From assembly GCF_000252955.1 (NCBI RefSeq), contig NC_014228.1, positions 2,891,232-2,955,231 on the forward strand: DNA of 64,000 nucleotides, in the 5' to 3' direction. Below, one piece after another: positions 46,038 through 55,680 of the stretch. The first letter of the stretch is position 1. Each line of letters opens with the position of its first letter. The position numbers and the translations under genes were made by a program. The DNA is from Xenorhabdus nematophila ATCC 19061 (GTDB taxonomy: Bacteria > Pseudomonadota > Gammaproteobacteria > Enterobacterales > Enterobacteriaceae). The notes beneath the pieces are model-generated. The model saw only the letters and a list, made by a program, of their open reading frames with translations, was not told the origin of the DNA and made no database searches.

Positions 46038-46285
46038 CGAATTTACCCCCCGGATTATTCACCGGGATTCACTCAGGCGTGTGTAAGTCATCACAATTTC
46101 AGTATCTGTTGATAAATGAGATGGGAATATGTCGGCATTTTTTGCTAAAAAGCGTGTTGTTATGCTGTATAAATGTGTTAAAACCGCGGACTATTCATCT
46201 GTTTGTCTCGATAACTGATTGCATTACATTGAAAATGAAGAATTTAGCGATTCTGTTTGATTGCTCATCATCCTGTGCTGCTGTT

Positions 46286-46317
46286 AATGTTACCGGTAAT
46301 AAGTTAACGGTAACATT
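46286..46317. promoter_or_regulatory. Two GntR-type operators upstream of gntKU
   Basis: AATGTTACCGGTAAT (46286-46300) and, inverted, GTTAACGGTAACATT (46303-46317) both match the GntR operator pattern ATGTTACC-G-TAAC. They are 17 bp apart centre to centre. GntR represses gluconate genes until gluconate binds it; gntR itself is not in the window. Confidence 0.7.
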
Positions 46318-46386
46318 GCATGAACTAAATTTTCAGTTAATTCAAACGGATACATGATAATTAAGGTCTGCATAAAGGAGTTTGAT

Positions 46387-46923
46387 ATGAGTGATACCCA
46401 GCAGGTAAACCATGTTTTTGTATTGATGGGGGTATCCGGCTGCGGTAAATCTGCGGTTGCCAGCGGTGTTGCCCGAGAACTGGGGGCGGCATTTCTGGAT
46501 GGAGATTTTCTTCATCCACGCGCCAATATTTCAAAAATGGCACAAGGCCATGCCTTAAATGATGATGATCGCCAGCCGTGGTTGAAGGCTCTCAACGATG
46601 CCATTTTTGCCATGCAGCGTACCAATCACGTTTCTCTTCTCGTGTGCTCTGCCTTGAAAAAAAGCTATCGGGATATGTTGCGTGATGGCAACAAGAATCT
46701 GTCATTTCTCTATATGAAAGGGGATTTTGATCTCATTGAAAGCCGGCTGAAAGCCCGCAAAGGTCATTTTTTCAAACCACAAATGTTGATCTCACAGTTT
46801 GAGACTCTGGAAGCGCCGGGCAGTGATGAAAAAGATGTTCATCACATTGATATCAAACCTGTCCTTGATGAAGTCATCAAAAACGCAATTAAAACCATTG
46901 ACCGCATTAGTGAGGGGCATTAA
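46387..46923 (+). CDS. gntK: Gluconokinase
   Basis: A 178-residue P-loop kinase phosphorylating gluconate to 6-phosphogluconate for the pentose-phosphate and Entner-Doudoroff routes. Walker A GVSGCGKSAVASGVA at about residues 17-31, FLDGDFLHPRANISKMAQGH (substrate binding), DDDRQPWLKAL, and lid KARKGHFFKPQMLISQFETL. ATG 46387 follows AAAGGAG; the frame's upstream ATG at 46354 has no such site. Its stop overlaps the gntU start (TAATG), so both are one operon under the GntR operators. Typical length. Confidence 0.95.
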   Translation: MSDTQQVNHVFVLMGVSGCGKSAVASGVARELGAAFLDGDFLHPRANISKMAQGHALNDDDRQPWLKALNDAIFAMQRTNHVSLLVCSALKKSYRDMLRDGNKNLSFLYMKGDFDLIESRLKARKGHFFKPQMLISQFETLEAPGSDEKDVHHIDIKPVLDEVIKNAIKTIDRISEGH

Positions 46924-48260
46924 TGAGTACGTTAACTTTGGTTCTGACAGCCGTTGGTTCTGTTCTTCTACTATTGTTTCTGGTGATGAAAGCCCGAATA
47001 CACGCTTTTATTGCATTGATGCTGGTTTCGATGGGGGCGGGGATTTTTTCAGGGATGCCACCGGAGAAAATTACCCAAACCATGCAAAACGGTATGTCGG
47101 GTACTCTGGGATTCCTTGCAGTGGTTGTCGCGTTGGGAGCCATGTTTGGCAAGATCCTGCATGAAACAGGCGCGCTTGATCAGATTGCCGTAAAACTGCT
47201 GGGCAGTTTTGGTGAAAAGCGAGCAAATTATGCACTGGGGATTGCCGGGCTTATCTGTGCACTGCCGCTGTTTTTTGATGTGGCCGTTGTATTGCTGATT
47301 GGTGTGGTATTTGCTGTGGCCCGCCGTACGAATGGTAATGTCGTGAAACTGGCTATCCCGCTGTTTGCGGGGGTTGCTGCTGCCGCTGCATTTTTGGTTC
47401 CGGGGCCAACCCCCATGCTGCTGGCTTCCCAAATGGGCGCGGATTTTGGCTGGATGATCTTGATTGGGTTAAGTGCTGCGATCCCGGGTATGCTGCTGGC
47501 TGGCCCAATATACGGTAACTTTATCAGTCAATATGTCACGCTGGATTTGCCTAAAGATCTGAGTACGCCAAGCATTGGCAAAAGTCAGATGCCTTCCTTT
47601 GGTTTCAGTCTGGCGCTGGTCTTGTTCCCTCTGGTACTGGTGGGTTTGAAAACTATCGGGGCGCGTTTTGTGGATCAACAATCTGCTCTCTACCATTGGC
47701 TGGAATTTATCGGTCACCCTTTCACTGCGATTCTGATTGCATGTCTGGTTGCAATTTATGGTTTAGCGATCCGCCGTGGTATGAGTAAAGAGAAAGTGAT
47801 GGATATCTGCTCCGCAGCAATTCAACCCGCAGGAATTATCTTGCTGGTAACGGGGGCGGGTGGGGTATTCAAACAAGTGTTGGTCGATTCCGGTGTTGGC
47901 CCTGCATTGGGTAATGCACTGGTGGGTGCGGGTCTGCCAATCGCGATGGCCTGTTTTATTTTGGCGGGCGCCGTGCGTGTCATTCAGGGTTCGGCAACGG
48001 TAGCGTGTCTGACCACGGTTGGGCTGGTTCTGCCGGTCATTGGTGAGCTGGGTTATTCCGGTGCACAAATGGCGGCGTTATCAGTGTGTATTGCCGGTGG
48101 CTCGCTGATACTTAGCCATGTGAATGATTCCGGTTTCTGGTTGTTTGGTAAATTTACCGGTGCGACAGAAGCACAGACGCTGAAAACCTGGACAATGATG
48201 GAAACCATTCTCGGTACAACCGGTGCGATTGTCGGTATGGTTTACTTCGTAATGTTGTGA
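46923..48260 (+). CDS. gntU: Gluconate:H+ symporter
   Basis: A 445-residue GntP-family permease with about 12-14 membrane segments throughout (LVLTAVGSVLLLLFLVMKAR, ALPLFFDVAVVLLIGVVFAV, GVAAAAAFLVPGPTPMLLAS). Characteristic family segments include LVPGPTPMLLASQMGADFGW, RVIQGSATVACLTTVGL and ILSHVNDSGFWLFGKFTG. Size and gntK-gntU order suit the low-affinity GntU type better than GntT, but substrate affinity cannot be read from sequence. Coupled to gntK and followed by a terminator. Confidence 0.92.
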   Translation: MSTLTLVLTAVGSVLLLLFLVMKARIHAFIALMLVSMGAGIFSGMPPEKITQTMQNGMSGTLGFLAVVVALGAMFGKILHETGALDQIAVKLLGSFGEKRANYALGIAGLICALPLFFDVAVVLLIGVVFAVARRTNGNVVKLAIPLFAGVAAAAAFLVPGPTPMLLASQMGADFGWMILIGLSAAIPGMLLAGPIYGNFISQYVTLDLPKDLSTPSIGKSQMPSFGFSLALVLFPLVLVGLKTIGARFVDQQSALYHWLEFIGHPFTAILIACLVAIYGLAIRRGMSKEKVMDICSAAIQPAGIILLVTGAGGVFKQVLVDSGVGPALGNALVGAGLPIAMACFILAGAVRVIQGSATVACLTTVGLVLPVIGELGYSGAQMAALSVCIAGGSLILSHVNDSGFWLFGKFTGATEAQTLKTWTMMETILGTTGAIVGMVYFVML

Positions 48261-48289
48261 TGTTCTAAAGTCTTTTCTGCAATATATTT

Positions 48290-48326
48290 AACGGCGCTTT
48301 AATGATTGTTTAAAGGGCCGTTTTTG
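48290..48326 (+). terminator. Rho-independent terminator of gntKU
   Basis: AACGGCGCTTTAA / TTTAAAGGGCCGTT (one bulge) followed by a T tract, between the gntU and relE stops. Confidence 0.75.
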
Positions 48327-48350
48327 TTGTTAAATTCTTTTTTTCTTGTG

Positions 48351-48635
48351 TTATTCACGTTCATCAGCGACTGAATAAACCTGATTTCCAGATCTTTTAC
48401 CAACAGCGATCACCAGTAAAACAATAGCATGATCATTGACTTCGTAGACTAAACGATAGCCAGAAGAACATAATTTGATTTTGTAGAGATTATTGCGGCC
48501 ACTCAATCGAGCTGAAGATATATGGGGGTTTTCTAAACGCTCAGACAATTTCTTTTTGAACTGCTCACGGATAGGATGCCCTAGTTTTTCCCACTCTTTT
48601 AGTGCCCGCTTTTCAAATTTGAGACTATAAGTCAT
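48351..48635 (-). CDS. relE: RelE/ParE-family toxin
   Basis: A 94-residue RelE-type mRNA interferase: YSLKFEKRALKEWEKLGHPI, then LSERLENPHISSARLSGRNN and YKIKLCSSGYRLVYEVNDHA with conserved basic residues, ending IAVGKRSGNQVYSVADERE. Close to the RelE/StbE branch. It overlaps the antitoxin gene by 11 bp and follows it, the normal antitoxin-toxin order. It is expected to cleave mRNA on the ribosome when free of its antitoxin. Confidence 0.9.
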   Translation of the reverse strand: MTYSLKFEKRALKEWEKLGHPIREQFKKKLSERLENPHISSARLSGRNNLYKIKLCSSGYRLVYEVNDHAIVLLVIAVGKRSGNQVYSVADERE

Positions 48636-48876
48636 TGAGATCGACGCTCACAAATTCAGCGGATTTCATCCGTTCATCTGCGATGTGATTTAATTCTGCA
48701 TCCTCTGCAAGTTCTAAATAGTAAGCGTAAAGCTCGGGTGGAACACAATAGAATGCAGGTTCATTACGGTTCAGGATAGCGACAGCACCACCTTCACCAT
48801 CAGCGACGGTTCCCATGGGATTGCGTTTCAAATCGGTAATGCTGGCTGCTATTGTTGTCAGGATCTGATAAGACAT
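48625..48876 (-). CDS. relB: Phd/YefM (RelB/StbD)-type antitoxin
   Basis: An 83-residue antitoxin with the Phd/YefM DNA-binding N-terminus (ILTTIAASITDLKRNPMGTV, GGAVAILNRNEPAFYCVPPE) and an acidic toxin-binding tail (ADERMKSAEFVSVDLNDL). The start follows AGGAGAG. It autoregulates the operon with its toxin in known relatives. Confidence 0.9.
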   Translation of the reverse strand: MSYQILTTIAASITDLKRNPMGTVADGEGGAVAILNRNEPAFYCVPPELYAYYLELAEDAELNHIADERMKSAEFVSVDLNDL

Positions 48877-48956
48877 ACCGCTCTCCTTGTTGAAATTTCA
48901 CTCAAAATAGCATCTTTAAAAGCATTATTTAAAGACTTTTATGGTTCGTGTATAAA

Positions 48957-49620
48957 TCATAAGGAATCAACCAACCCAATAAACTGCCTATAAAGCGCTT
49001 CAGCACTGCGTTCATAGCCAGCAGCAGAAAGGTGAACATAATCAGGCCGAGCAAAGTTTTGCTGTTCCCATTCCCGGATTGAACAGGGGCCGCCCATATA
49101 TTCCCGCCAATCCCAGAACAAAGTGTGCTGTTTTTTAGCAACGGCTTGCTGAATTTGAATCATATTATCGAGCAGGATGGGTTGTTGTTCTCCACAACTG
49201 GCTGCCACTTTATTTTTCAGTGAATCATTTGGCCCAATCAGCAGGATCACCGTTTTCGGCATTGCCTGACGAATATCTTGCACTTTAGATGTTACTCTGA
49301 TAAGCAGCCAAATCCAGTGTGTCGTTAAAGGCTTCATTGGTGCCATAGGCGAGGATCACCAGATCGGGTTTCATCTGCGCCAGAGTATCAGTCCATTGTG
49401 GTTGCCATTTGTCCAGCATATTGATGGTAGCGCCGTTAATACCCAATGCGGATAATATGATGCCGGGGTTTTGGCGTTTTATCAGCCAGCCGCCGATTTT
49501 TAATTGTGTATCCTGTGGATAGAGATTGATTGGGAAACGGATATTCTGCTCTGGTGAGAAATGCCACTCACTTTGTGTTGCAGGTAAATTTATAATAGAT
49601 AATTTGAGATGGTTTGCTGC
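48957..49620 (-). pseudogene. SGNH hydrolase-like gene, 5'-truncated and frameshifted
   Basis: Two frames combine: an upstream part (LKLSIINLPATQSEWHF ... IGGWLIKRQNPGIILSALG ... LVILAYGTNEAFNDTLDLAAYQ) and 48957-49285 (IRQAMPKTVILLIGPNDSLK, FARPDYVHLSAAGYERSA). The SGNH blocks (GTNE, GPND, D-x-x-H) are present, but the frame breaks near 49285 and no start codon is apparent; its beginning overlaps the end of the preceding SGNH gene. In related operons, such proteins act with MBOAT transferases in O-acetylation of surface glycans. Confidence 0.7.
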
Positions 49621-50678
49621 CCATTCAAACTGAAATGAATGCCATCGCCACTGCGGAGTTTAATCGTGCTGCTACCATCACCAATATAGTCTGAATAATT
49701 ATCGGACTGATATTTGAACATGTTATTAACGGCAACATAGATCTCGCCTATTTTTATGACTTCTGTTTGATACAATTTATTGAGGTAAACCATATTACCG
49801 GAGAGTTTTTTCTGGCGCATATTCGGTGGGCCAACCCAAATGACATTCACCTGATGCTGACGCGCGTCGTTTAAAATAGTTTCAATGCGTTGGCGATAAA
49901 TTTTTTCCCAATCTTCACTGGCGAATTTCAAATAAGAGCCTCCGCGTTTCGCTGGCATATTCCACGGATCATTCGGGTCTAAAAATATCACCACTAATTT
50001 AATATCGGCGTTCTTCCTTAAGGCATTGCTGATAGTTTTTGGCCAGTCAAAGAAACCAGGATAAGACAATCCTGTACTTTGTTTACTTAAGTTAATGCTG
50101 GCAATTCCATATTCCTGAGAAAGCCGACGTTTTAAGAGCGGCGCGACTCCTTGCATCATGGAATCACCAGCAAATAACACCTTATCTTTTATCCTAAGAT
50201 TGATATTCGTCTTTTGGACGACTTCAGCGGTGGCACTGTGTACAGCGCCATTTTGCAGCAAAGGAGACTGAACAAGCTTAATATCGTTTTGCAGTAGTTC
50301 TGGAAATGTGACAGAAAGGTTTTCGATAGGGTGTACATAACCTGCCAGAAAGCGCAAGCCTATCTGAAAATCAGGGAGCAATACCGTCCGGGGGCCATGA
50401 CCATTCATAGACAGTGACGGGTGATTCTGATACTTGCCCTTGGCGTATGCCATAAATGTTTCACTGGCAGCCATCGCACCTTGCTGCATATTATGGCCTA
50501 AATCCCATAACGGCTCTCCCTTAAAGAATGCCCAAGGGCTATTGCGGTGATATTTCTGTTGCCAGAAATTATCTAACGAACCTTGATTCAGCCAGATCAG
50601 CATGACGCTGGTCAAGAAAATGACACAAGTGACTTGTCCGACTTTTTTAAGATTAGATTTGAATTCAGAAGTTGGCAT
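49590..50678 (-). CDS. SGNH/GDSL (DUF459-type) membrane-anchored hydrolase/acetyltransferase
   Basis: A 362-residue protein with an N-terminal membrane anchor (about 12-30: VTCVIFLTSVMLIWLNQGS) and a periplasmic SGNH domain: VLFAGDSMMQGVAPLLKRRL (nucleophile Ser), VVIFLDPNDPWNM, VIWVGPPNM and SGDGIHFSLNGQQTI with the Asp-His pair. It overlaps the MBOAT gene by 14 bp. The pairing suggests transfer of acyl groups exported by the MBOAT protein to a cell-surface polysaccharide. The C-terminus is close to where the reading frame of the next SGNH fragment begins. Confidence 0.82.
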   Translation of the reverse strand: MPTSEFKSNLKKVGQVTCVIFLTSVMLIWLNQGSLDNFWQQKYHRNSPWAFFKGEPLWDLGHNMQQGAMAASETFMAYAKGKYQNHPSLSMNGHGPRTVLLPDFQIGLRFLAGYVHPIENLSVTFPELLQNDIKLVQSPLLQNGAVHSATAEVVQKTNINLRIKDKVLFAGDSMMQGVAPLLKRRLSQEYGIASINLSKQSTGLSYPGFFDWPKTISNALRKNADIKLVVIFLDPNDPWNMPAKRGGSYLKFASEDWEKIYRQRIETILNDARQHQVNVIWVGPPNMRQKKLSGNMVYLNKLYQTEVIKIGEIYVAVNNMFKYQSDNYSDYIGDGSSTIKLRSGDGIHFSLNGQQTISNYLL

Positions 50679-52082
50679 AAATAAATCCTGGCATTCCAGA
50701 AGGTGACAAAATAAATACCAAAGTAAGGATCAGGGCTAACGGGATGGGGTAATAAATCCAGGAAATCAAGTGATGGTTTTTTTCAATTTTGTTTCTAAGA
50801 TTCACAAGCCACGGATAGATAATAAAGAATCCCCAGAAAGTAATTAATAGTGAACCACTGGACTGCAAGGCAGTGAAAGTTTCTCCTGCAAACAGTTGAG
50901 TTAATACCGCTGAGGCATCATTAAAAGTTGGGCTACGGAAAAAGACCCAGGCAAAACAGACAAAATGAAATGTCATTACACGAGATAAAAATAATGAAAC
51001 AGGGTTTTTCGCCGATGTTTCATGGTGCTTTTTTGCCACAGGAAACAGAACATTTTTAATATTATGAAGCATTAATCCTAAGCCATGAATAGCACCCCAG
51101 ATAATAAAACCGAGGCCAGCCCCGTGCCATAAGCCTGAAATCACCATTGCTATGAACATATTCAGATTTTTGCGAAATACGCCATTTTTATTACCTCCCA
51201 ATGGAATGTAGACATAATCGCGAATAAATGTTGACAGGCTGATATGCCAACGTCGCCAAAATAGCTGTAAATTTTTGGCAAGGTAAGGTGCATCAAAATT
51301 GCGTGGTACTTTGAAGCCTAATAACAAAGCGATAGCGGTAACAAGATCGGTATAGCCAGAAAAGTTAAAGTAGATATTCCAGGTATAAGCATAAATCGCT
51401 ACAAGGATTTGACCGGCATGGTAGCTTGTCGGGTCTTCAAAAACCGGGTTTACAAAATATTCCGACAGCGTTGAACTGAGCAAAAAGAGTTTTGTAATAG
51501 CGAATGTAGTTAATAACAGCGCTTTCAAAGGTTCCAGTATCATTCTGGATGATACCTGAATCTGCGGCAGCAGATCTTTAGCTCGATTAATCGGCCCGGC
51601 AACAATACTGGGAAAAAAGCAAAGGTACAAAATAACATCCGGTAATGGCGCGGCGGACAATTCTTTTTTACATACCGATACAACATAGCTGACAGAATGG
51701 AAAGCATAGAATGACAGGCCTAATGGCATCAGTAATTCAAGTATTGGCAATTCCACGTTAATACCAATATTGGCTAATGATTGTTGAATCGTCTCTTGGA
51801 AGAAAGCGTAATATTTGAACGCGATGAAACAGCTAAGAATATCCAATGTCAGGAGAGTAAAAATGACTTTATTGGATAAATAACGACTAAGAATATTTGC
51901 CAAAAAGTAAATAAAGAGCGTATAGGCGAATAAAATATAGGCAAATTTAGCTGCAAAAGAGAATATAAATAACTTACTAAAATTAATAAGCCATTTTGTA
52001 GCTTGGGGGCTTTTTGCAAAAGCCAGTAGACAACAAGCAGAATAACAAAAGACCCAAGAAACTCAAAAGAGAAGAAATTCAT
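50665..52082 (-). pseudogene. MBOAT-family O-acyltransferase with a frameshift near the N-terminus
   Basis: N-terminal codons from MNFFSFEFLGSFVILLVVYW (52082) run to about 51960. Then the match continues in another frame (AAKFAYILFAYTLFIYFLAN, SRYLSNKV ...) to 50665. The joined product would be about 470 residues with many membrane helices and the MBOAT signature DYVYIPLGGNKNGVFRKNLN, then VISGLWHGAGLGFIIWG with the catalytic His. Such AlgI-like proteins move acetyl groups across the inner membrane. The break lies in TATTCTCTTTT at about 51955, near a T run, so slippage or sequencing error is possible. The frame from 51903 (412 codons) lacks only the first helices. Confidence 0.8.
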
Positions 52083-52274
52083 ATTAGGCTCTGGCTAACC
52101 ATTTATCGTTGGAAAAGGGAATGCAATTCTGGGCCACATTATAGTATGGAGTTTACCTATGTTTACAATAGGTAATATAGGGGGAGTTATAAAAAAAGAA
52201 TCCACTTTGTCAATAATACAAAGTGGAGGATTGGAAGATTTTCATAAGATTATTTTTGGAGAATTAAGCTAAAT

Positions 52275-53051
52275 TTATTGGATTGCTAATTCCTGTACTT
52301 CTGAGATGAGGTTCTTGTTGCCATTAAATACCTGATGTAAATAGCGGTTATAGCTAGCCCCCAGTTCAGAATAACCATTGAGATTATCAATCAGTTGACT
52401 GGTATTCAGAGGCTTCTGTGTCGTCCTCTGGTTTGCACGTGAAGAGCGTAATGATTCATAGGCACGGTGTGTATTCAGATTTTTCATGTAGGCAACGATA
52501 GAGGCATCAATAGTCGGGTAAACGGAATAACCTTTGATTTTTCCTTTCGTTTTGCCGCAAGAAGCACAACGCATACCAAACAGATTATTGTTTTTCTGGG
52601 CAAGTTCTGATGTTCCCCAGCCAGATTCTGCTGCTGCCTGAGTGGCAACAAAATGGGTCGGTATAATATCAACCCGGCTTAGCAGTTTATTCCAATTGAC
52701 CTGTCTTGGTGAGTTGCAGGTCATTTTATAATCCATGCAGATCTTTTTTAGTCGATTGATACCCTGTACAGACCAGTTAACTGCTTTCTGGTGTAACAGG
52801 AGCCATTTGCGGTCTTGCATAATTTTTTGATTATGCTGATCAACTGCAGGGACAACAATATTTAAAAACGCTTTCTTTCTGGGTGTACCCGAAGGGTATT
52901 TTCGCAAATCAGGCAAATTTTTCTGAATGCCATTGTGAGAATACTCTTTCATTTCTGAGGTACTTGTCGAGGCATAGCCCAGACCGGTAAAAATTAATGA
53001 GATAAAGAAAGCGAAGACCGCAGTTGTCCTCATCGTTGTTCGAGAGGGCAT
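52275..53051 (-). CDS. bax: Bax-like N-acetylglucosaminidase-domain protein
   Basis: A 258-residue exported protein: signal peptide about residues 8-27 (TAVFAFFISLIFTGLGYAST), then the Bax/FlgJ-type glucosaminidase domain: IIPTHFVATQAAAESGWGTS with the catalytic Glu, QKNNNLFGMRCASCGKTKGK, YSVYPTIDASIVAYMKNLNT, ELGASYNRYLHQVF. The start at 53051 has AGGAG. It probably cuts peptidoglycan in the periplasm; the true in vivo role of Bax is not well known. Stand-alone gene. Confidence 0.9.
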   Translation of the reverse strand: MPSRTTMRTTAVFAFFISLIFTGLGYASTSTSEMKEYSHNGIQKNLPDLRKYPSGTPRKKAFLNIVVPAVDQHNQKIMQDRKWLLLHQKAVNWSVQGINRLKKICMDYKMTCNSPRQVNWNKLLSRVDIIPTHFVATQAAAESGWGTSELAQKNNNLFGMRCASCGKTKGKIKGYSVYPTIDASIVAYMKNLNTHRAYESLRSSRANQRTTQKPLNTSQLIDNLNGYSELGASYNRYLHQVFNGNKNLISEVQELAIQ

Positions 53052-53712
53052 TTGCTTCTCCTCGTTTTATTACTCTGGATAAAAAAAACAAACGAATATT
53101 AACAGAGCAATCAATATATAGCTACTGTTATTCTTCATTCATAAGATTAATTGCTGTAACGAATATTAGCACCTTACTGACAAATATCTATATTTTTTAA
53201 GTTGTATGGTAAATTATTGTAATTATTATTAAGATTTTATCTTATAAATAGCGTTATATGATTCATGTTTTATCCAGAAAAACACAATAAAAATTGTAGG
53301 GAACTCAATGCGTTTTGTATTTTTAACTCATTGTTATTTATTGACAATTAACTTATTGACTTTATATTTTAATTGTTAATGATATTTATCTCATGATGTT
53401 CACTATCAATAAATATATTAACAAAAATCAATAATAATTTTTTCTGGTTGATTTTTTATTTGATAATAAAAATAAAGATGATAAGTATTTTATTAATATG
53501 AGAGCATTAATAAAATTTCGTGTTATGAACCAGAAAAGAGTAGGTGAATTTGTGGTTAATACTGCAAAATTAACATAGTAAATTAATAGATAGGGAATAT
53601 TTTTGAATAAAATCCATTGAGTATAGTGAATGATCAGATTAAAAACGCGTTTTATCAAAAAACTAGGGAACCGAAGCCCCCTAATTGTGTATGATGAAAA
53701 ATCAGTAAAACA
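53052..53712. other. AT-rich intergenic region
   Basis: 660 bp of strongly AT-rich DNA between bax and the DUF3761 gene. A 76-codon minus-strand ORF (53428-53658) has composition expected of random AT-rich DNA. Nothing else seen. Confidence 0.5.
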
Positions 53713-54036
53713 TTAAAGCCATTTAGAAACACCACCGTGTCGAGAACAGGCTCCCTTGCGAGATTTGCTCTTGCTATAAGTTCCGTCTTTACAAAGCGCC
53801 GTGTTAGCGCCTTTTTTTACAGATTTATTCTTCTTGGATACTTTTTGGCTTTTTGTTTTTTTGATGACTTTTTTCATTGGCGAGCTAGCTTTGTTTTTTG
53901 CAGATTTAGCCTTTTGTTCTACTGCTGTTGTGGGTATTGGCGCCGGTTCGGCTGAGGTTGATACCGCAGGCGCTGCCAGCGCAGTACTTGAAAACAACAC
54001 CAGTAATGCAGCAACTGATAACTTCAAGTTTTTCAT
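53713..54036 (-). CDS. Small secreted Lys-rich DUF3761 protein
   Basis: A 107-residue protein with signal peptide (LKLSVAALLVLFSSTALAAP, cleavage after ALA), an Ala/Pro/Thr-rich stretch, a Lys/Ser-rich disordered middle and a C-terminal DUF3761 motif (CKDGTYSKSKSRKGACSRHG, then GVSKWL). The two Cys may pair in the periplasm. Members are widespread, small and of unknown function. Single gene with long AT-rich flanks. Confidence 0.82.
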   Translation of the reverse strand: MKNLKLSVAALLVLFSSTALAAPAVSTSAEPAPIPTTAVEQKAKSAKNKASSPMKKVIKKTKSQKVSKKNKSVKKGANTALCKDGTYSKSKSRKGACSRHGGVSKWL

Positions 54037-54594
54037 CGTGTATATCCTCTGGTTAGAGTACGTAAAACTGAAATCTACGCTTGTAGTTTGGAGTATAGTT
54101 TTGAATGATATGTTTGCAAATTTTACATAATTTATTTTTATACTTTGATTTTATGAAAAATTTGTTTTTTTATCTGGTTTCAAGGAGGCATATATTATGG
54201 TTATGTCAGTGAAGGTAGGTAAGGTGATACATCTATCAAGTCACGCTCATTTTATTTTTTACTTCTAAAGTATTCTTTGTTTTTATCGAAATCTTTGGTA
54301 CTACAAAGATTATTATCATTTTAATCAGTGATTTTTCGAAAAATTATCTTTAAATAAGATAGATTTTATATATTTTTATCCGATGTGAGTAGAGATAGGG
54401 TATCTGTAAAATTAAATGTTTTTGTATAAAAAAATGGAAATAATAAATTAAATCCTAAGGTAAAATATCTTATATTTGAATATCAATCTGATATCACTTA
54501 ATTGACAAATGATTAAATAGATTGATTCAGGAAAAGATAAATGTGCGAGTAAAATGAGATGTAAAAAAATAACGCTGTAAATGGGGAGAATAGC
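54037..54594. other. AT-rich intergenic region
   Basis: 560 bp with no supported gene; it should contain the promoter of the DUF3761 gene. Confidence 0.45.
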
Positions 54595-55058
54595 ATGATG
54601 CACAGGGTAACGATCATTACAGGCGGTTCCCGTGGTATCGGTAAAGCCACGGCGTTTTGTTTGGCGAAGCAGGGGCATCATGTCTGCATTGGTTACCGTA
54701 GACATGAAAAGCAGGCATTGGCACAAGAAGTGGCTGCACAGGGAATTAGAGTGAATACCGTGCGTACAGGGTTCATCTATACGGACATGCACGCTGATGG
54801 CGGGAGCCTGAACGTGTTGATCGAATCAAAGATTCTTTACCTATGAAACGGGGTGGGCAGCCGGAAGAAGTTGCTCAGGCCATTGCGTGGTTGCTATCTG
54901 ATGAATCATCGTATATTACGGGCAATTTTATTGATTTGGCCGGTGGGAATGAACATGATGATGAATGTAGTCTGCCGGGCAGTAACCTGAAATCTATTGG
55001 GTGGATATGGAAATGTAAGCCGGAGTTTTATCAATGCTTTTCCGGCTCATTATTTTAA
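54595..55058 (+). pseudogene. Short-chain dehydrogenase/reductase, internally deleted and frameshifted
   Basis: The N-terminal NAD(P) motif VTIITGGSRGIGKATAFCLA and HVCIGYRRHEKQAL are joined directly to the late part of the fold (AAQGIRVNTVRTGFIYTDMH), so about 110 central residues with the Ser-Tyr-Lys site are missing. The frame then breaks after ADGG, and QPEEVAQAIAWLLSDESSYI, TGNFIDLAGG follow in another frame. Not functional. Confidence 0.85.
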
Positions 55059-55209
55059 CTGCATGATTTAAAGAGTAATTTAAAACATATCGTGTACATT
55101 TAAACAGAGAGTACCCTTTAAATGAAGCGTAATTTTAGCAAAATCTGCCGTAAACCCTCTTTACGGCGGGGAGCAGTCACATTGAGAGCTGTGTTAAGCG
55201 GCGATAATA

Positions 55210-55560
55210 TCAAGCCAGGATTTCCATCAACTTTGGCTTAAGTGTAATCTTGCCAGGTTCCATTTCAATGTTAATTGGTTGTTCTATTAGATTGCTGATC
55301 GTTAACCAATCCCCTGCAATATAAAGTTCGCCATTTTCACGAATACTATCGATCCCCTCATATGGGTTATCTTCTACTTCTTTGATTAAACTGATTAAAT
55401 CCGCATTGGGTTCAACGAGAGAGATAATGATGCCGTTGGAAAACTGTGAAATACGAAATAACTCATTCGCGGTAAATCCTGCATCGCGGAGCTTACTGCC
55501 ATTAAGTATTAATTCTGGCGTATCAATGTCAGTATGGCGAAATAAAACATTAAGGCTCAT
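55210..55560 (-). CDS. SymE-like protein with two related AbrB-type units
   Basis: A 116-residue protein. Residues about 14-50 (PELILNGSKLRDAGFTANEL, IIISLVE) resemble the SymE core, in which an L-x-G-x-W-L-x-x-A-G-F motif is followed by a strand. A second weaker unit at about 80-115 (GELYIAGDWLTISNLIEQPI, ITLKPK) has the same G-x-W-L pattern. AAGGA lies 8 bp before the ATG. It is not next to Rhs. A SymE relative is my best guess; toxicity unknown. Confidence 0.5.
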   Translation of the reverse strand: MSLNVLFRHTDIDTPELILNGSKLRDAGFTANELFRISQFSNGIIISLVEPNADLISLIKEVEDNPYEGIDSIRENGELYIAGDWLTISNLIEQPINIEMEPGKITLKPKLMEILA

Positions 55561-55645
55561 TTATACGTTCCTTGTGTTATTTGGGTATACTGCGATACTT
55601 TATCAGTACTTCGTCCGTACTGCACCGCGAATTCGTACGTGCTCT

Positions 55646-55680
55646 TATACCCGTTATCTTTCAAGTTGTCGCTTTGTTGG
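55646..55680. repeat. Dispersed palindromic repeat, degenerate copy
   Basis: TATACCCGTTATCTTTCAAG followed by TTG-CGCTTTGTTGG resembles 58594-58652. Only half of the hairpin is kept. Confidence 0.55.

Noticed and set aside
46079..46357. 92-codon ORF upstream of gntK
   Set aside because: Covers the GntR operators and promoter region; no ribosome site or homology recognised.
53428..53658. 76-codon ORF in AT-rich spacer
   Set aside because: Composition as expected by chance in AT-rich DNA.
54448..54792. 114-codon minus-strand ORF over the SDR pseudogene start
   Set aside because: Antisense to a recognisable SDR nucleotide-binding motif.
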